Shown here: piece after piece, positions 47,401 to 59,262 of the stretch
How the letters are laid out: the number at the start of each line of letters is the position of its first letter
Position numbering within the stretch: position 1 is the first letter of the stretch
From: Atopsyche davidsoni
Taxonomy: Eukaryota; Arthropoda; Insecta; Trichoptera; Hydrobiosidae
Assembly: GCA_022113835.1 (NCBI GenBank)
Contig: JAILWY010000005.1
Span: 9,008,501 to 9,072,500 of the forward strand
Length of the DNA stretch: 64,000 nucleotides
Direction of reading: 5' to 3'
The notes under the pieces: model-generated
The model's database searches: none
What the model was told of the DNA's origin: nothing
Seen by the model: only the letters and a program-made list of their open reading frames with translations
Program-made: the position numbers and the translations under genes

Positions 47401-50313
47401 TTAATTCATTGCACATAGCATTTTTTTACATATACAGGGTGTCTCCATTGTACATTTACCGCAAACATTTTTTTGACATTTTGAACAAATTTTGATGGTT
47501 TTACTTTCGTTACAATAATCTATTTGACACGTCTTACGTTGATAAGAATCTGTAGTAGATTTAGACAATGTCCCTTTCGTATTTGTTTCTTTTTTTGATT
47601 GATTACAAGCTTCTCGAAAATCGGCGTCAAGTTCTACTACTAACTGGAGTAAAAAATCTTACCTCGAGATATTTTCTCCTGTCGTTTGCTCGTTAAAAAT
47701 CCAAGCATCTATGCCTGCTAAATCAAGAATATTGAAAAATACTTGGAGAGGCCATCTGCAAGACTTAGATTTTGTGGTATATTTCCTCGCCATTTGATCG
47801 GTCATGCCTACATTAAATTTAGTTTGATTATAATATGAAACGGTCTCAGGTAAACATTTATCATTGTTATCGACTGTTACTGATTTATGTTTAGAACTAT
47901 GTAAAAGAACTTTTTTTTTGGTTTACTTTTATAGATTGTAAGAGTACAATTATCTGTGGTGAAAATTTTCATCTTTCTTTTGCTTCGCAATTATTGGTAA
48001 TTATTCCCTTTTATTTGAGCGGATAGTTTCAACTAAAGTTGTTTTTTTCATTAGAAGTTGTGTTGCTAGGGACTTGCTTGTAAAGAAGTTGTCTGTGGTT
48101 ACAGTTCTTCCGCAACCCGTAAATGGTTCCATGAGTTTGAGTACAACATATTCAGTGAGTGGTACTGAAGAGGGACTATTTTCATCTTTTCTTAGATATG
48201 GAATTGCATTTATGTTGTATTTGCTATCGACGTCAGATGCTAACCAAGATTTGATTCCAAATTTATCAGGCTTGTTAGGCATGTATTGCGTAAATTTACA
48301 TCTTACTTTAGTTGGATATAGCTGTTCGTCTTCAGTAATATTAGCACCCGGTTTATAACAGTTTTGGCTGTGCTCAATGAATTTATTCCATATCATAGAT
48401 ATGAAATAAATTCAGTGCATATAAAATTGCAATAAATGCATCTAATTTATCTTGAGGTAAACTCCAATCGGCTCCTAACACTCTCTTTGCATATTCTTAT
48501 ATGGCTCATAACACGGTGGTCAATTATCAACGAAAATGCAGTCTTTACTTTACCCTCTATCCTGTGGGGCCTACTTCTTGCCTGAAAATGTTATGAAGTG
48601 GTGATCTTCCAGGTGTACCACCTATTTGTATTTCTTTCCAAACAGTTCCACCAATTGTAACATGCTGTTCATTTTTTTATATCTGTAATCTCATTTTTTT
48701 TCGTCCACGGCATATATTCACAATATTTTCCTCTTCATCGTCAGTAACTGTACATTCAAACTCTTGACTAATAGATCATTTTCAACCTGTATATCTTCAT
48801 TTTCACAAAAATTATCTTCATTCATTTCCGAAAACTCTTCGTCAATATTATTTATATCTTCTAAGAACTTGTACTGTTTTGATTGTTTCGACATTTTTCT
48901 CGGTAAAGTGTAACCTGCATTAGTAATTGAGTAAAGATATCAAAATAAAATAAAAGCTACTTACCAATACTTTAAGTTTGTGTCTACTTTTCTTATGTTA
49001 TGTATCCAACTTTTGAGATCAATATTATCTTGGGTACACACCGGGCTTCGGGACTAAAATGCTACTTTCAATCTAAAATTTTAGTCAAATTCTTGAATTT
49101 ATGATTCACGGTTATCTTGATTGAACTAACTAACGCAACAGTATTTGCAGAAATGTGCATTTAACTGAATGCAATATGTTGAAAACGCATGTACAGCATA
49201 ATTTCTGATCCGATAACCTTATAAAGCAATAAATTGTTCTACCGGTCAATTGACCGGTTGTGGTAGAAATGGGTATACTACAAGCATAACTCAAAAAATA
49301 CACAATACAAAAAAAAAATAAAAATAGAATATTACTTGTATTTAATAATTAGAAAAAGTCATGAAGTCAAATGTGCAAAAAAGATAAAATTATATGCCCA
49401 TTTTCTATACCAAAGTACAAAACCGGTCAATTGACCGGTCGTGGTAGGTTTAGTGTTAAGTTCATTGGATCAATATTTCAGAGCTATCACATATGTTGAA
49501 GGGTACCCATTGATAGTATCTAACTTTGCCTGTCAGTTTTATCATGAGATTTATAGACTAGTGCTCCAGCATTCCATGAACTTGCAACCCCGTGAACATG
49601 TTAAAAGAATCTTTTATACAAATGAGATGCTCTTACTACCTTTAGTCATCTGCTCCATGCAACAGGCCCGGTAGGAATCCACAAGTTCGATCTTTGATAT
49701 TCTCAATGAAAAATATTATGTTTCGATATTGATATTTTCCATTTTATGATTTTTTTGTCTGGCTATCTAATAATCACTGAATTTCTTCAGCACAGTCATC
49801 TATATTCAAACACGGGTATTTATTGATCCACCTTTGTACTGTTGAAACTTATGATATAGATGTGATTGCAAAATTTCAAACTTTTTGCAGAGCCTGCTTA
49901 TGAGCAGCGGTGGCAGCCGGGCCACACCAACAGGTTGCTGGGAGTGCTGCAGATGCTGTGCGGGCGCCCTGGACTTCGACAGAGTGCTCTGTTTTGGCGA
50001 TTGTTGTTGTCCTTTCTTGCTGATCATGCGCTTGCTCAAGTAGATTCCGCTAAAAAGGTTCTGTACAGAGCATTGGATGAATGCCCTTGGAATAAGGTAT
50101 ATGCTACTCAAAAGAATTAAAAATGCATTCTTTTTGAAAATTTTATATATTTTTTACCATTAATTTTACATATGTGTTACATTATTTTTATTGAAGGGCT
50201 TGTACCGTGCTGGCTGCGTCCATGTGCCGTCAGACTTTGCCGAGTTGATTGATTTGATGGTGGAAAAGCAAATACGACTACATGCCATGCCAGAAGAGTT
50301 ACAGCCCCTCTAA
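41407..50313 (+). CDS. Nrde2: NRDE2 homologue, nuclear exosome regulator (16 exons, one doubtful junction)
   Basis: Nuclear protein of HAT-like helical repeats; the vertebrate protein binds MTR4 and restrains the exosome at speckles, and the worm NRDE-2 acts in nuclear RNAi. Exons: 41407-41449, 41527-41830, 42002-42317, 42563-42779, 42897-43058, 43469-43647, 43740-43933, 44016-44239, 44413-44533, 44777-44980, 45295-45451, 45521-45744, 46411-46700, 49484-49670, 49891-50096 and 50197-50313; about 1045 aa (human 1164). Features: an acidic then Lys/Ser-rich segment (SKKRKKKSKKSSSRKK) of nuclear-localisation type; the MTR4-binding-like block FYVDCKIDYGNLRVSTLY; NPYDVDMWLQYVKLQED; FLRQAGLWEQLWTL; and the C-terminal KKVLYRALDECPWNKGLY, close to human. 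Exon 14 needs the second AG of CAGAG to stay in frame, and its donor does not match the phase of exon 15 (see findings). Intron 13 contains a piggyBac element. Confidence 0.88.
47224..49455 (-). mobile_element. piggyBac-like element with decayed transposase, in NRDE2 intron 13
   Basis: 2,232 bp flanked by TTAA on both sides (47220-47223 and 49456-49459), the piggyBac target duplication. The terminal inverted repeat is CACTAAACMTACCA. An 18-bp palindrome, ACCGGTCAATTGACCGGT, occurs at 49241-49258 and 49422-49439, and with one mismatch at 47267-47284. The left copy and the 49241 copy lie in a 37-bp inverted repeat that includes TACCCATTTCTACCACA. The element lies antisense to NRDE2. Its reading frame is broken (next entry), so it cannot encode its own transposase. 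The termini are well preserved, so mobilisation in trans by a related transposase is conceivable. Confidence 0.93.
47410..48894 (-). pseudogene. Broken piggyBac transposase (DDE_Tnp_1_7 family)
   Basis: Fragments in minus-strand order: an acidic N-terminus from an ATG at 48894 (frame lost near 48775); a GGTPGRSPLHNIFRQEVGPTG block at about 48550-48660 with stops; the best piece at 48396-48001, including DEQLYPTK, FTQYMPNKPDKFGIK, LKLMEPFTG and TVTTDNFFTS, which is the catalytic-core part of piggyBac proteins; and a C-terminal Cys-rich zinc-binding region (KICSKCQKNVCGKC) ending near 47410. Several frameshifts and stops, and a missing stretch between the second and third fragments, make it non-functional. 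Confidence 0.88.
49795..49845. mobile_element. Solo mariner-like terminus in NRDE2 intron 14
   Basis: AACACGGGTATTTATTGATCCACC here matches the reverse complement of the left end of the mariner-like fossil in MOCS1 (AACACGTATTTATTGATCCACC at about 38446-38472). No transposase sequence accompanies it. It lies about 45 bp before the exon 15 acceptor. Confidence 0.45.
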
Positions 50314-50883
50314 CATATTTAATATAATACAGAGATTTTTGAAAACACAATGTAGTAAAATACAAATAATTCCTTTATAACCAAAATTTTTGCAATTTTG
50401 TGAATAAACATTAGTGTTTCAATAAATTAGTGATAAATAATGTTATAGTTTTGGTAATTATTAGGAAAATAACATGAATATTATAAGATTTCTCCGAAGT
50501 ACACATATACATCGAGAGAATGAGTTTTAATCAATTATATTATAGAATGACACCATTTTGATAATAATTAAATCACAACTAAAGTGGACAACTGACATGA
50601 AGTGAAATTATATGAAGAGGTAATCTAGAAAACTAATCAATGACACAAAAACCGAAGCGAAATGACATTTCAATTAGCAAATGGAGGGTGCAACAAGTAA
50701 TCATAGAACATAATAAACATAAAAGGGTTTTTTCCTCAGAATTGTTAAAATAATCTTGTACTTTCACGATTATGAAGCTTTCATATAGGATGAGATTTTA
50801 TATCATAATAAACCATTTTAAAGTTAATTTAGGAAACTAACAATTTAGTGCTTCAACCACAGGTTTACCTGGTCAGTGTCTAT
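50314..50883. other. Tail-to-tail gap between NRDE2 and the protease homologue
   Basis: 570 bp, AT-rich, containing both 3' UTRs. AATAAA occurs at about 50402 on the plus strand, shortly after the NRDE2 stop. Nothing else seen. Confidence 0.5.
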
Positions 50884-53800
50884 TTAATTTGGATTTTTGT
50901 ATGCCACCGACATCAAAACTAACATCGAAACAAGTGTGAACAAAAGGTTTTTATTAATGAAGAGTGTGATTGCATTGGAAGTTTTGGTGGCTGATTCAGG
51001 AGCCTCCGTAGGTGGATCCTGAATAAGCCTCTCTGCTTTCTCTGATGAATTTACGTAAAATCCATTTTTCCCGAAGTCGTCTATTTGAATTTGAGAGTCA
51101 ATTAGTTTATATTTTGATTTCTCATTATCCTTTTTAGACCTGCTGTTAGGAATCAAAGGTAAATTACGATCTACTTGATTACTTTTGTTTGCTTCATTAT
51201 GGAGCAACGATGTGGTGATTTTTTCTGTACAAACGTCTTGACAATTATTTTCACCTCTGAAAAGATTTTTTTTTATAAGATCTTTGAATCGTGAATGAAT
51301 AAATGACGCAAACACTATCAATAGCTCTTTGTATGTACTCCTAACTATAACTGTTCCTTGCTGGTGCGGAATTTTTAAACAAACAACACTCTACACACAG
51401 TGGGTGTAATATGCGTGGCTGAGAGACATCTGAGATTAAATAATCTCTGTGAAGAGCCCATAAGCCACATCACAGCAACTTGACCATTATATTTCTGGAA
51501 TTTGTATTATTGTGTATGGGGAAATTACAGAAAAACTGTGTTAAAGGTTTTATTCCTCAAAGGTTTTAAATCGCTCATAATGAAAAAAAGCAAAGTTCCG
51601 TTCGGATCGTTATCCATGGCCCATGCCCAGCAAGTTACTATGTTCACCAAGTTCAAATGTCTACTTTTTCTGAATGGAAGATAATGCACATACTAAACTG
51701 GAATCTTTATAGTTAGTTTTTCCTGTGCCTAGTTCTGTCAAAACCAGCCTACTAGTTATTAGGAAGAACGGTACTGTGGACTTACTCAGAGCAGGCTTCT
51801 TGCTTGAGTGCACATTTTAAAAATGGATCCATTTCATCAACTTCTTCATAGATGTATGGAGATTGACAAGAACCCGAGCAGAAGCTCATAACTCCCACAA
51901 GATGGCCGTTGCAAATAAGAGGGCCACCATAGTCAGTCTAAATATTGAAAAATATTTCATAAAAATATATATATAAGTCAATATGGAGATGTTATATTCA
52001 AGTCCATTACAGAGATGAGCTATTAAGTAAAAATATTTTTTTTAATGTTGAAAATAGCTATAATTGTTTTTGGAAGTAAGTTCAATAAAGATTATTCATT
52101 TCAAATACGTCCATAACTTAAGTTATAATATAATAAATACAGAGTCTTCAATTGGACCGTAATTATTTCACTGACCTGGCAAAAGCTTTCCTCAGTACAA
52201 ATGAGCTTCGCATTTTTGCCTGAGTAATCGTTATTTTTTAAATTTATCTCATTTTGGCATTCATTTTTGCTGAGGATCTTGGCTGTTATAAACTGCAAAT
52301 ATTAAAATTATTAACTGATATAATAAAAAAAAACACTATTGAATATTTTAATAATTGATTTACTGATCATCATTTGTATTCTAATTGAGAATTGCACACT
52401 TTCCATGAAAATATTATATTGTTTATCAACAATTATTTGATTCAGGTGTACACAGTTATGATACCTTAGAATCCATTTTTCCATTAGCTTTGATTGGTTT
52501 GTCCGATGGCTCTTGTTTCACTGAGCGACTGGCATCTGACAAGAGTGGATTATCATTGACTTTTTCATATTTCAAGCCAGCTTTCTCGATTGAGGAAGAA
52601 ATACTTTCAGATGGCTGTAATATTTTAAAACCATTAGTACCAAGAGTATTCTAGATTTAGATGTAAAAAATAAATTAAAAACATACATACTGCACTATTT
52701 TTAGTAGATAAGTTTTCATTCTTCACGCTTACGCTTCTTTTAATAATATGCATGTTACTATGTTTTATTATTTGGCATTTTGTGTTTGAGTCGTAGATAT
52801 CAATTTGCTTTGGATTCAAAAGAAGAGGGTTCATGGAATCAAAGGGTATGCTGAATGGTTCTTTTAGCACAAGCAGTGCTAAATTACGCAGAGTATTATT
52901 TTTTAAGTTTTTAGGAAACATTATGTTTTTGATACATTTAAGTTCATTATTAGGAGAAGCTTCCGTCATCAACTGCTTTGGAGAAGTAATGCGTAATTGT
53001 TCATTAGTGTTTACACACGAGCGCGTTGTTAAGACATGACTCGGCGATAAAAGAGTGCCATGGCAATGGTGCTTGAGGTCAGATGCTTTTACAATGGTAA
53101 CCTGCAAAATTAAGTAAAGACACTATTAAGCTATACACAATAAAATAAAAAGCAAAAAAAGGTTACATTACAAATATTAATAAAAATCAGTGAAAATATA
53201 TTTTCAATACCATTTATTCCTAGCAATACAAAAAGGATTGGGAAAAGATACGAAACATAACAATATTTGAATATTATATCAGTAAAATTAATAATATTTA
53301 AAAAAAAATATTTTGTCAGAAGTAATTTTACTCTGAAAAATACCCTAGTTGAGTCAGTACTCCGATAGCATCTTCATCCCATCTATAGATTCACAGGACA
53401 GTAGAGCTTTAGCAATGAAATTTAACGTTTTTCCAGGTTTATAACTGCATAATAAAATGGCCTCTGTATAAATGTTGCAACATTATATATATATATATAC
53501 TAGAAATGTAGCCTGTCACAGAATGACGTATTCTATGAACGATGCAATAATGTTTGAACATATGAAGAATTTAAAGAAGACGCTCCTCACGTTTTCCTTG
53601 CAATTCATTGCTTGACATTTGTGTTACATTTCGTGTCACAAACAACGCATCACTTTCACTGCACTGTTCTTTATTTGAAAAATTCTAATTTTGAAATTCT
53701 CGCGGTGAACAACAGAATCCTATAATTCGTACATATTGAAACTCGCTAAAGCATATTTATAGTCGGCACATAACTGCGGAAAAACTTACTGAACTTACAT

Positions 53801-54035
53801 GCAATTGCAATAATGCAATGCAAAATTAGCGTTGTAACTTTTAAGATATTCTATAGAGAACCAAAAAATGAAACATACATACACACAATGGATATTATTA
53901 TTATAGATATACATACGAGTGTATGTTTAGGAGTAAGTGTAAATATATGTGTATGGGTATGTGTGTATATAAGTGTATGTATATATGTATGTATGTGTAT
54001 GTATGTATGTGTATATATATATAGAATTATATGTA

Positions 54036-54075
<40 letters not shown>

Positions 54076-54112
54076 GTGTATATATATATATATATACACA
54101 TATATACATATA

Positions 54113-54157
<45 letters not shown>

Positions 54158-54559
54158 ATATGCAAGTTTTATTAAATATATAGGCTCTAGAGAGGATGTA
54201 GCGCTTCTAATATTGAGAGTGCAGTCTTGGACATAGAAAAACCATTCATTTTCCTTATCATTAATTTTAAGTTCATAATTGAGTACATGATATATTTATA
54301 TACTCGGCCGTGCAGTTTTAAGTAGATTGGCTGTACGAAGTCTAAAATTAATTAAATAGATTTGTGAATAATTACCATGAAATTAGTATCTTGTTCCAAA
54401 ATTTCATTACACTTAACAGCATAAACTGAAATCAAAAGAGGTATGAGCAAAGAGGTCATTTTTGTAAAATTTATATTGAGCTATATTTTTTTGAAATATA
54501 CATATATACATACCGAATAACATTAAAATGAACATAAATTTTAATAAATAATTCTTCAT
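50884..54559 (-). CDS. Catalytically dead S1 serine protease homologue with hydrophobic C-terminus (7 exons)
   Basis: Exons in transcript order: 54559-54514, 54425-54376, 53101-52691, 52614-52465, 52292-52176, 51937-51786 and 51256-50884; together 432 aa in phase. A signal peptide ([15 protein letters not shown]) starts it. The trypsin fold shows as [18 protein letters not shown] (normally CGGSLI..VLTAAHC), LRNLALLVL (normally NDIALLKL) and [19 protein letters not shown] (normally GDSGGPLVCNG). The catalytic His, Asp and Ser positions are therefore Ser, Asn and Tyr: no peptidase activity is expected. No R-IVGG activation site precedes the fold. A polar insert (about 150-215) and a C-terminal extension of about 120 residues are unusual; the extension ends in a hydrophobic stretch ([16 protein letters not shown]) that could be a membrane or GPI anchor. 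Function unknown; pseudoproteases of this fold often act as cofactors or binding proteins in insects. Confidence 0.75.
53881..54170. repeat. Complex TATG/TA microsatellite with an inverted-repeat core
   Basis: Tracts of TATG, GTAT, TA and GT repeats in intron 2 of the protease homologue. Within them, AGAATTATATGTATATATGTGTATA at about 54023-54047 is the reverse complement of the stretch at about 54093-54117, so the tract can fold into a hairpin whose arms include the flanking TA runs (about 54012-54060 with 54080-54128). Confidence 0.85.
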
Positions 54560-55273
54560 CGTGGGGCTGTATGGCTTTTCTTTAATTATCTTCAGAGCAA
54601 CAAATAGGAGAAACACTTCGTATCGATGGCTTGTAATAAAACAATTGAGCTGCAATGTAAAATTTGTTATTTTTCTTATTATTTGGAACTTTCCAGACAA
54701 AAATATTCCATTATTTTGAATTTTTTTAAATATATTTTTTATAATGGCTGATATGCAACATTGTCTATATAATATATGATTATTAATATCACAAAGACTA
54801 TATTGATTTATTTAAAAACTAATAATATATATTATTAAAAAATATATAAAATATCAAATTGCATCATCGGTAAAAGTTTATGTGCATTGCATGTTATGAA
54901 TTATGTTGTTATTTTTAGTAAAATTTTCATTGCATTCATCACTTACAAGTAAAATGATTTTCTCTATAACTAGGAACTATTAATGTTGTGTTTGGTGCTT
55001 AATAGATTAAAGCATAGGCTAGGTTTTTAGATATATAAGGTCAAATAATCTTAAAAATATTTTCTAAAATTTTGGGAAATTATAAAATGTCATCCTGTAA
55101 ATAATAGATGTGGGGCTTACCTTTAAGGCAGATAACTTCTATAATAATGTATTGATGAGGTGATATTGGGCATTCTCCCTCAGCGTAAACTTTGTCTGGC
55201 TATGACATGTTTAGTTTAAGGAATTTTAGGTTTAATGACTATTAGATATAAAAATGTGTTTTTTTTAGCTTAT
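54560..55273. other. AT-rich gap upstream of the protease homologue
   Basis: About 0.7 kb that should contain the promoter of the minus-strand protease homologue. No ORF, repeat or RNA gene recognised. Confidence 0.45.
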
Positions 55274-56064
55274 TTAACCTACTACCGCCCAAAATCAAAC
55301 TACACAAAAAATATGTTTAATTATTATTTATTGATACATTCTAGGACCAATAAAAGGTTTACAAAGAAAAAATAAGTAGATACTTAAAAATAAAGGGCTG
55401 TATACGGCCGTGTACACTGGGCGGATTAGTAGTAAAATTGACCAAGGCATAGTGGCTCAACACAAAGTTTTTCATGAAATTACAGACCTACTGGCGTCAG
55501 TTTTTCTGAATGAGATTAGATAGAGGTCTCATTTAAACATTTTATTATTTTAGCTTTCAGCCAGAGTATATTGTCTAGAAAATTTAGTTTTTTAATATCT
55601 AAAAAATTACTATGTGGCAAGCAATTTGCGATTAGCGGAATTCCAAGATCTTCATCTAAACCCCAATGCTATGTAAGTAGTTTGTGGTACCCTATTAACA
55701 ATAATATGCATATAATTTTCTTACAGTTAAGTTTAAAATTGTATCTTGTTATTTTGATTTTGCATGTAGAGTATTATTCTCTATTATCAATAATACAACA
55801 CCATCTTCAAATAATTTCTCAAACAATATAACTAGGTTGTGGTCTTTCTTGCATTCCACTAAATTTTTTTGTCTGTCGACGAGGAATTACCTCAATAGTA
55901 CCTGGCATATTTCTCGGAGGAATTGTAGAAGTCAAATCATCATTTCCTTCTTCTTCATCACTCACAACAGCAGGATCCGGTGGCAACAAAAATACATTGT
56001 ATTCAACATGATCGATATCATCACCCATTATAGATTCAAGGGCTTCATCGAGTCCAAAATACAT
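55274..56064 (-). mobile_element. Second, more decayed piggyBac-like remnant
   Basis: The left edge is TTAA (about 55274-55277) followed by CCTACTACCGCCCA; an inverted copy, TGGGCGGATTAGTAGT, lies near 55428-55443, recalling the subterminal repeats of the element at 47-49 kb. On the minus strand an ORF from 56064 reads YNVFLLPPDPAVVSDEEEGNDD, the acidic N-terminus typical of piggyBac transposases. Further on, in shifted frames, come LFEKLFEDGVVLLIIE and HWGLDEDLGIPLIANCLPH with SNFLDIKK. Frameshifts, stops and an internal deletion are obvious. No convincing right terminus was found; a TTAA at 56138-56141 is possible but lacks a matching repeat. Confidence 0.72.
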
Positions 56065-59000
56065 ATTTCGGTTTGTAAAGATACGACATTTGGCAATTGT
56101 AGAAACTTTGAAATACTTGTAATATATTGATAATTATTTAACGGAACCGCTCATTGTATATGCCTGTGTACAGTACAATGCAGTAAAATCAAGCAAAAAT
56201 TTCCATTATCGACATATATTTTCACAATAATGAACACCATGTTATAATATGGTCTAACCTTACAATATAATGAGAAACAAGTTAAAATGGTTTATTATCT
56301 ACAATAAAAAGCAATAAAATTATCTTATCTTTATAATTCTGCTCACAGCCCGAATTGCAAAGTGACACTCATGACATTTATTGTCGTATTACTGCCAAAT
56401 TCCATTTTTTCATAGATTACTAGTGTTTAAATAAATTATTGTTACCAAAATGTTCATTGAGAAAATACACCAACACCTGCATTAAACAAGTGTACACAAG
56501 CATGTAGAGAGAGCGGTGATGGGTTAAAGATGTGAGCGAAGAGGTTTTGACAATAGTTTTTACGGAGTTGTATTTTATACGAGTTTCATAAGAAAATAGG
56601 TTACATTTAATTATATTCACAAATTTTAGTGTTATCTTCTCAAGAGTGGTTTCAAATGATTTCAGAAATTCAACGCCTTCAAAACTGATGTGATGTATCG
56701 AACAGACTCCAGCGTTCTTGATCTTATCTGCGACTAAAATCATCAGTGCAAAAAGTTGTTGTCTACTTTTTTCCAATCCAATGGATCGAAAATCCTTGGA
56801 TTGGAAATGGCAAGAAATGAAAACTTCTCAATTAAGTTAGATATAAAGATTAATGGAACTGGTATTTATTTTGTAATACTCCATTTTATTATATATAGAT
56901 ATAAAGAGCTAAGCTGCTATGGAAGGTTGAGTAAAAAACAGGGACCAGTGAAGAAAAATGAGTAGACTCCAAGGGGCTCTCAGATGATCAAAACTGCTGC
57001 TGAAAGCTGCTAGTGTAATTTTTTATATTTAAATAAATACATCGGAGAGTTTCGTTAGCAATGTTTCTAAGATAAAAATAAAATAAATCATCCAATAAAC
57101 GCATTCATTTATTAAAGATAGTACTGTAGTGATATAACTTATCCACTGTATTTTACATCGCTATGTCTCATACATTATAGGGTTAATAATTTATGTATGT
57201 TTTTTTATTGAAATAGATTTTTGAGTTATTGTTGTAAATTTATAGTACAATGATTAAATGAAAACATAACTGAGATTACAAGTATTAAGAATGTTTCCTG
57301 GGTGATGCCTCAGGTATGTGATCCTCTTTAGATAAAATGACCAATTATCCTTATTAACAAATTAAAAAAATCACAAGTTTAATATTGCAAGCTTAACAAA
57401 AATGATAAAATATGCACAGTTCTTTTTGCCTAAAATTTGTAAATTTTTTATGAAATAAAGCCCGTGGCAGATATCGTGAAATACAATATCACACAAAAAA
57501 ACGTCAGTTTATCTTTTGAAAATTATTAAAAAAATATTGCTATTATTGAGACATTCAAAAGCTATAATGTATTAATAGAAAATAATATAATATGATGTCA
57601 TATACGACTGAATAAAAACAATATTTGTGAATTTTATGAGCAATTATTGACTCAAGCCATTTAAAATATTGGCATTCATTTGGCATTAATTAAGTAAAGA
57701 AATAATTAATCCTCATATTCATAAATGATTTTTATGCAAGCATATCTCATTGAACCGGATTATAAAAATATTCAGACTTCTAAATTTTGGGTCAGTATAA
57801 GATATTAGATACAATAAAATAATGAGCAATGGATTTATAAAAATTATTTTTTTCATGAACATAGATTTTGATGCTCGATACTTAAAATTTATACATTTTG
57901 AATAAGGTTATAAGAATGTAAATACATATTAATTTTCTACATTTGTTTTAGAATGCTGTAGTAGAAATAACGTGTTGTCATTGTTAGTACAAGGATGTCT
58001 CGTTTTATCATAAAAATCCTTACATAAATATGGGTTAAATAATGATTTTTAGCACATGGTTTGGTTTAAATCATCACAGATAGAATACTATAAATAAAAT
58101 ACAATACAATTCCGAAATTTCCATATCTAATATTTGATTACATGTTACACATATATTTAGTGACATTTGGCCGAAAAAATGTTGAATTAAAAATAATAAG
58201 ATTTTAAGTAAAATGAAATAAAAATTATGATTGATAATAAAAGCCGCAGCTCAATGAGACTGCCAATTATGAGTGATGTGTGACCTTTTTAGGTGTATAT
58301 TGGTATTGTGCATTACACAAACTTGAATGGCTCGTGATGTCCAAATAACTGACGTGTTTGTCTAGGAATGAAGTTCAACAAAAAATTAAATGACAAGTTA
58401 AATTTACTGCCGTAACTTGAACTTGAAAATACAGTCAATTTCTTTTTAATATCTTTTGTATATTATTTTTAGATTGCAACAAAAATAAAAATGAGTCTCT
58501 AAAAACTAATATAAATACAAAAAAGAATGAGTAAATGAATTAAATGGCAAATAGATATATTTTATAAAAAAGTTGTGAAGATTAAATCATTTACCCTATT
58601 CAGTTGATGTACATACCGGTATTAAGATTTACAGTAATGGATTTTAAATATTTTAAGAGTAATTATGTCAAGAAAAGAAAATAAATTTGTTTTACTTTTA
58701 ATATGACATTGTAAATTTGATATAAAATGCTCTGATGTGACATTTAATTAATATAAAATGAATTACAAGTGTTTAGAGGATAAGTGGTGTGGCTGTTTCT
58801 TATTCAGTTTTAGTTCTAGTAGTGAAGAGTGATGTTCATCAATCTATTCTTACATGAGTCAACTACGAGCTTTTATTAAAATAATACACCTTTGGCACAT
58901 CCAACATTGCAATGTAGATATAAAATTAAATGAATGATACAGTTGAATAGAAAATATACCTATAAGTTTTACAAACATTTAGATAGATATAATTTCATGA

Positions 59001-59262
59001 AATACACCTTAGTTTGTTATACTTTATATCTATGTGAAAACTGTAAGACTATTGTGACAATTTTAAAAATATTTTATATCAACACTATCTAGAAAAAGCC
59101 ATGCAATTTTAACATTGCATTAATAAATCATGATTGCGAGTAACATTTAAATAAATATACCTACATACATACTGAATAATGATAATGTTAAACCGTGCAC
59201 TGCTGGATCTAGTAGAAATACAGTTCCATCTGGTATTACTACGATTAATGACAGATTACTAT
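56065..59262. other. Gene-poor AT-rich stretch
   Basis: 3.2 kb with no supported gene. A minus-strand open frame at 56420-56776 (118 codons) has a hydrophobic end but no family resemblance and AT-driven codon use, so it is treated as chance. 57000-59260 has very low GC content and no features I can identify. Confidence 0.4.

Noticed and set aside
53813..54175. Tyr/Ile-rich open frames over the TATG repeats on both strands
   Set aside because: Direct translation of a microsatellite.
56420..56776. 118-codon minus-strand frame
   Set aside because: AT-driven codon use, no recognisable motif and no supporting neighbours.
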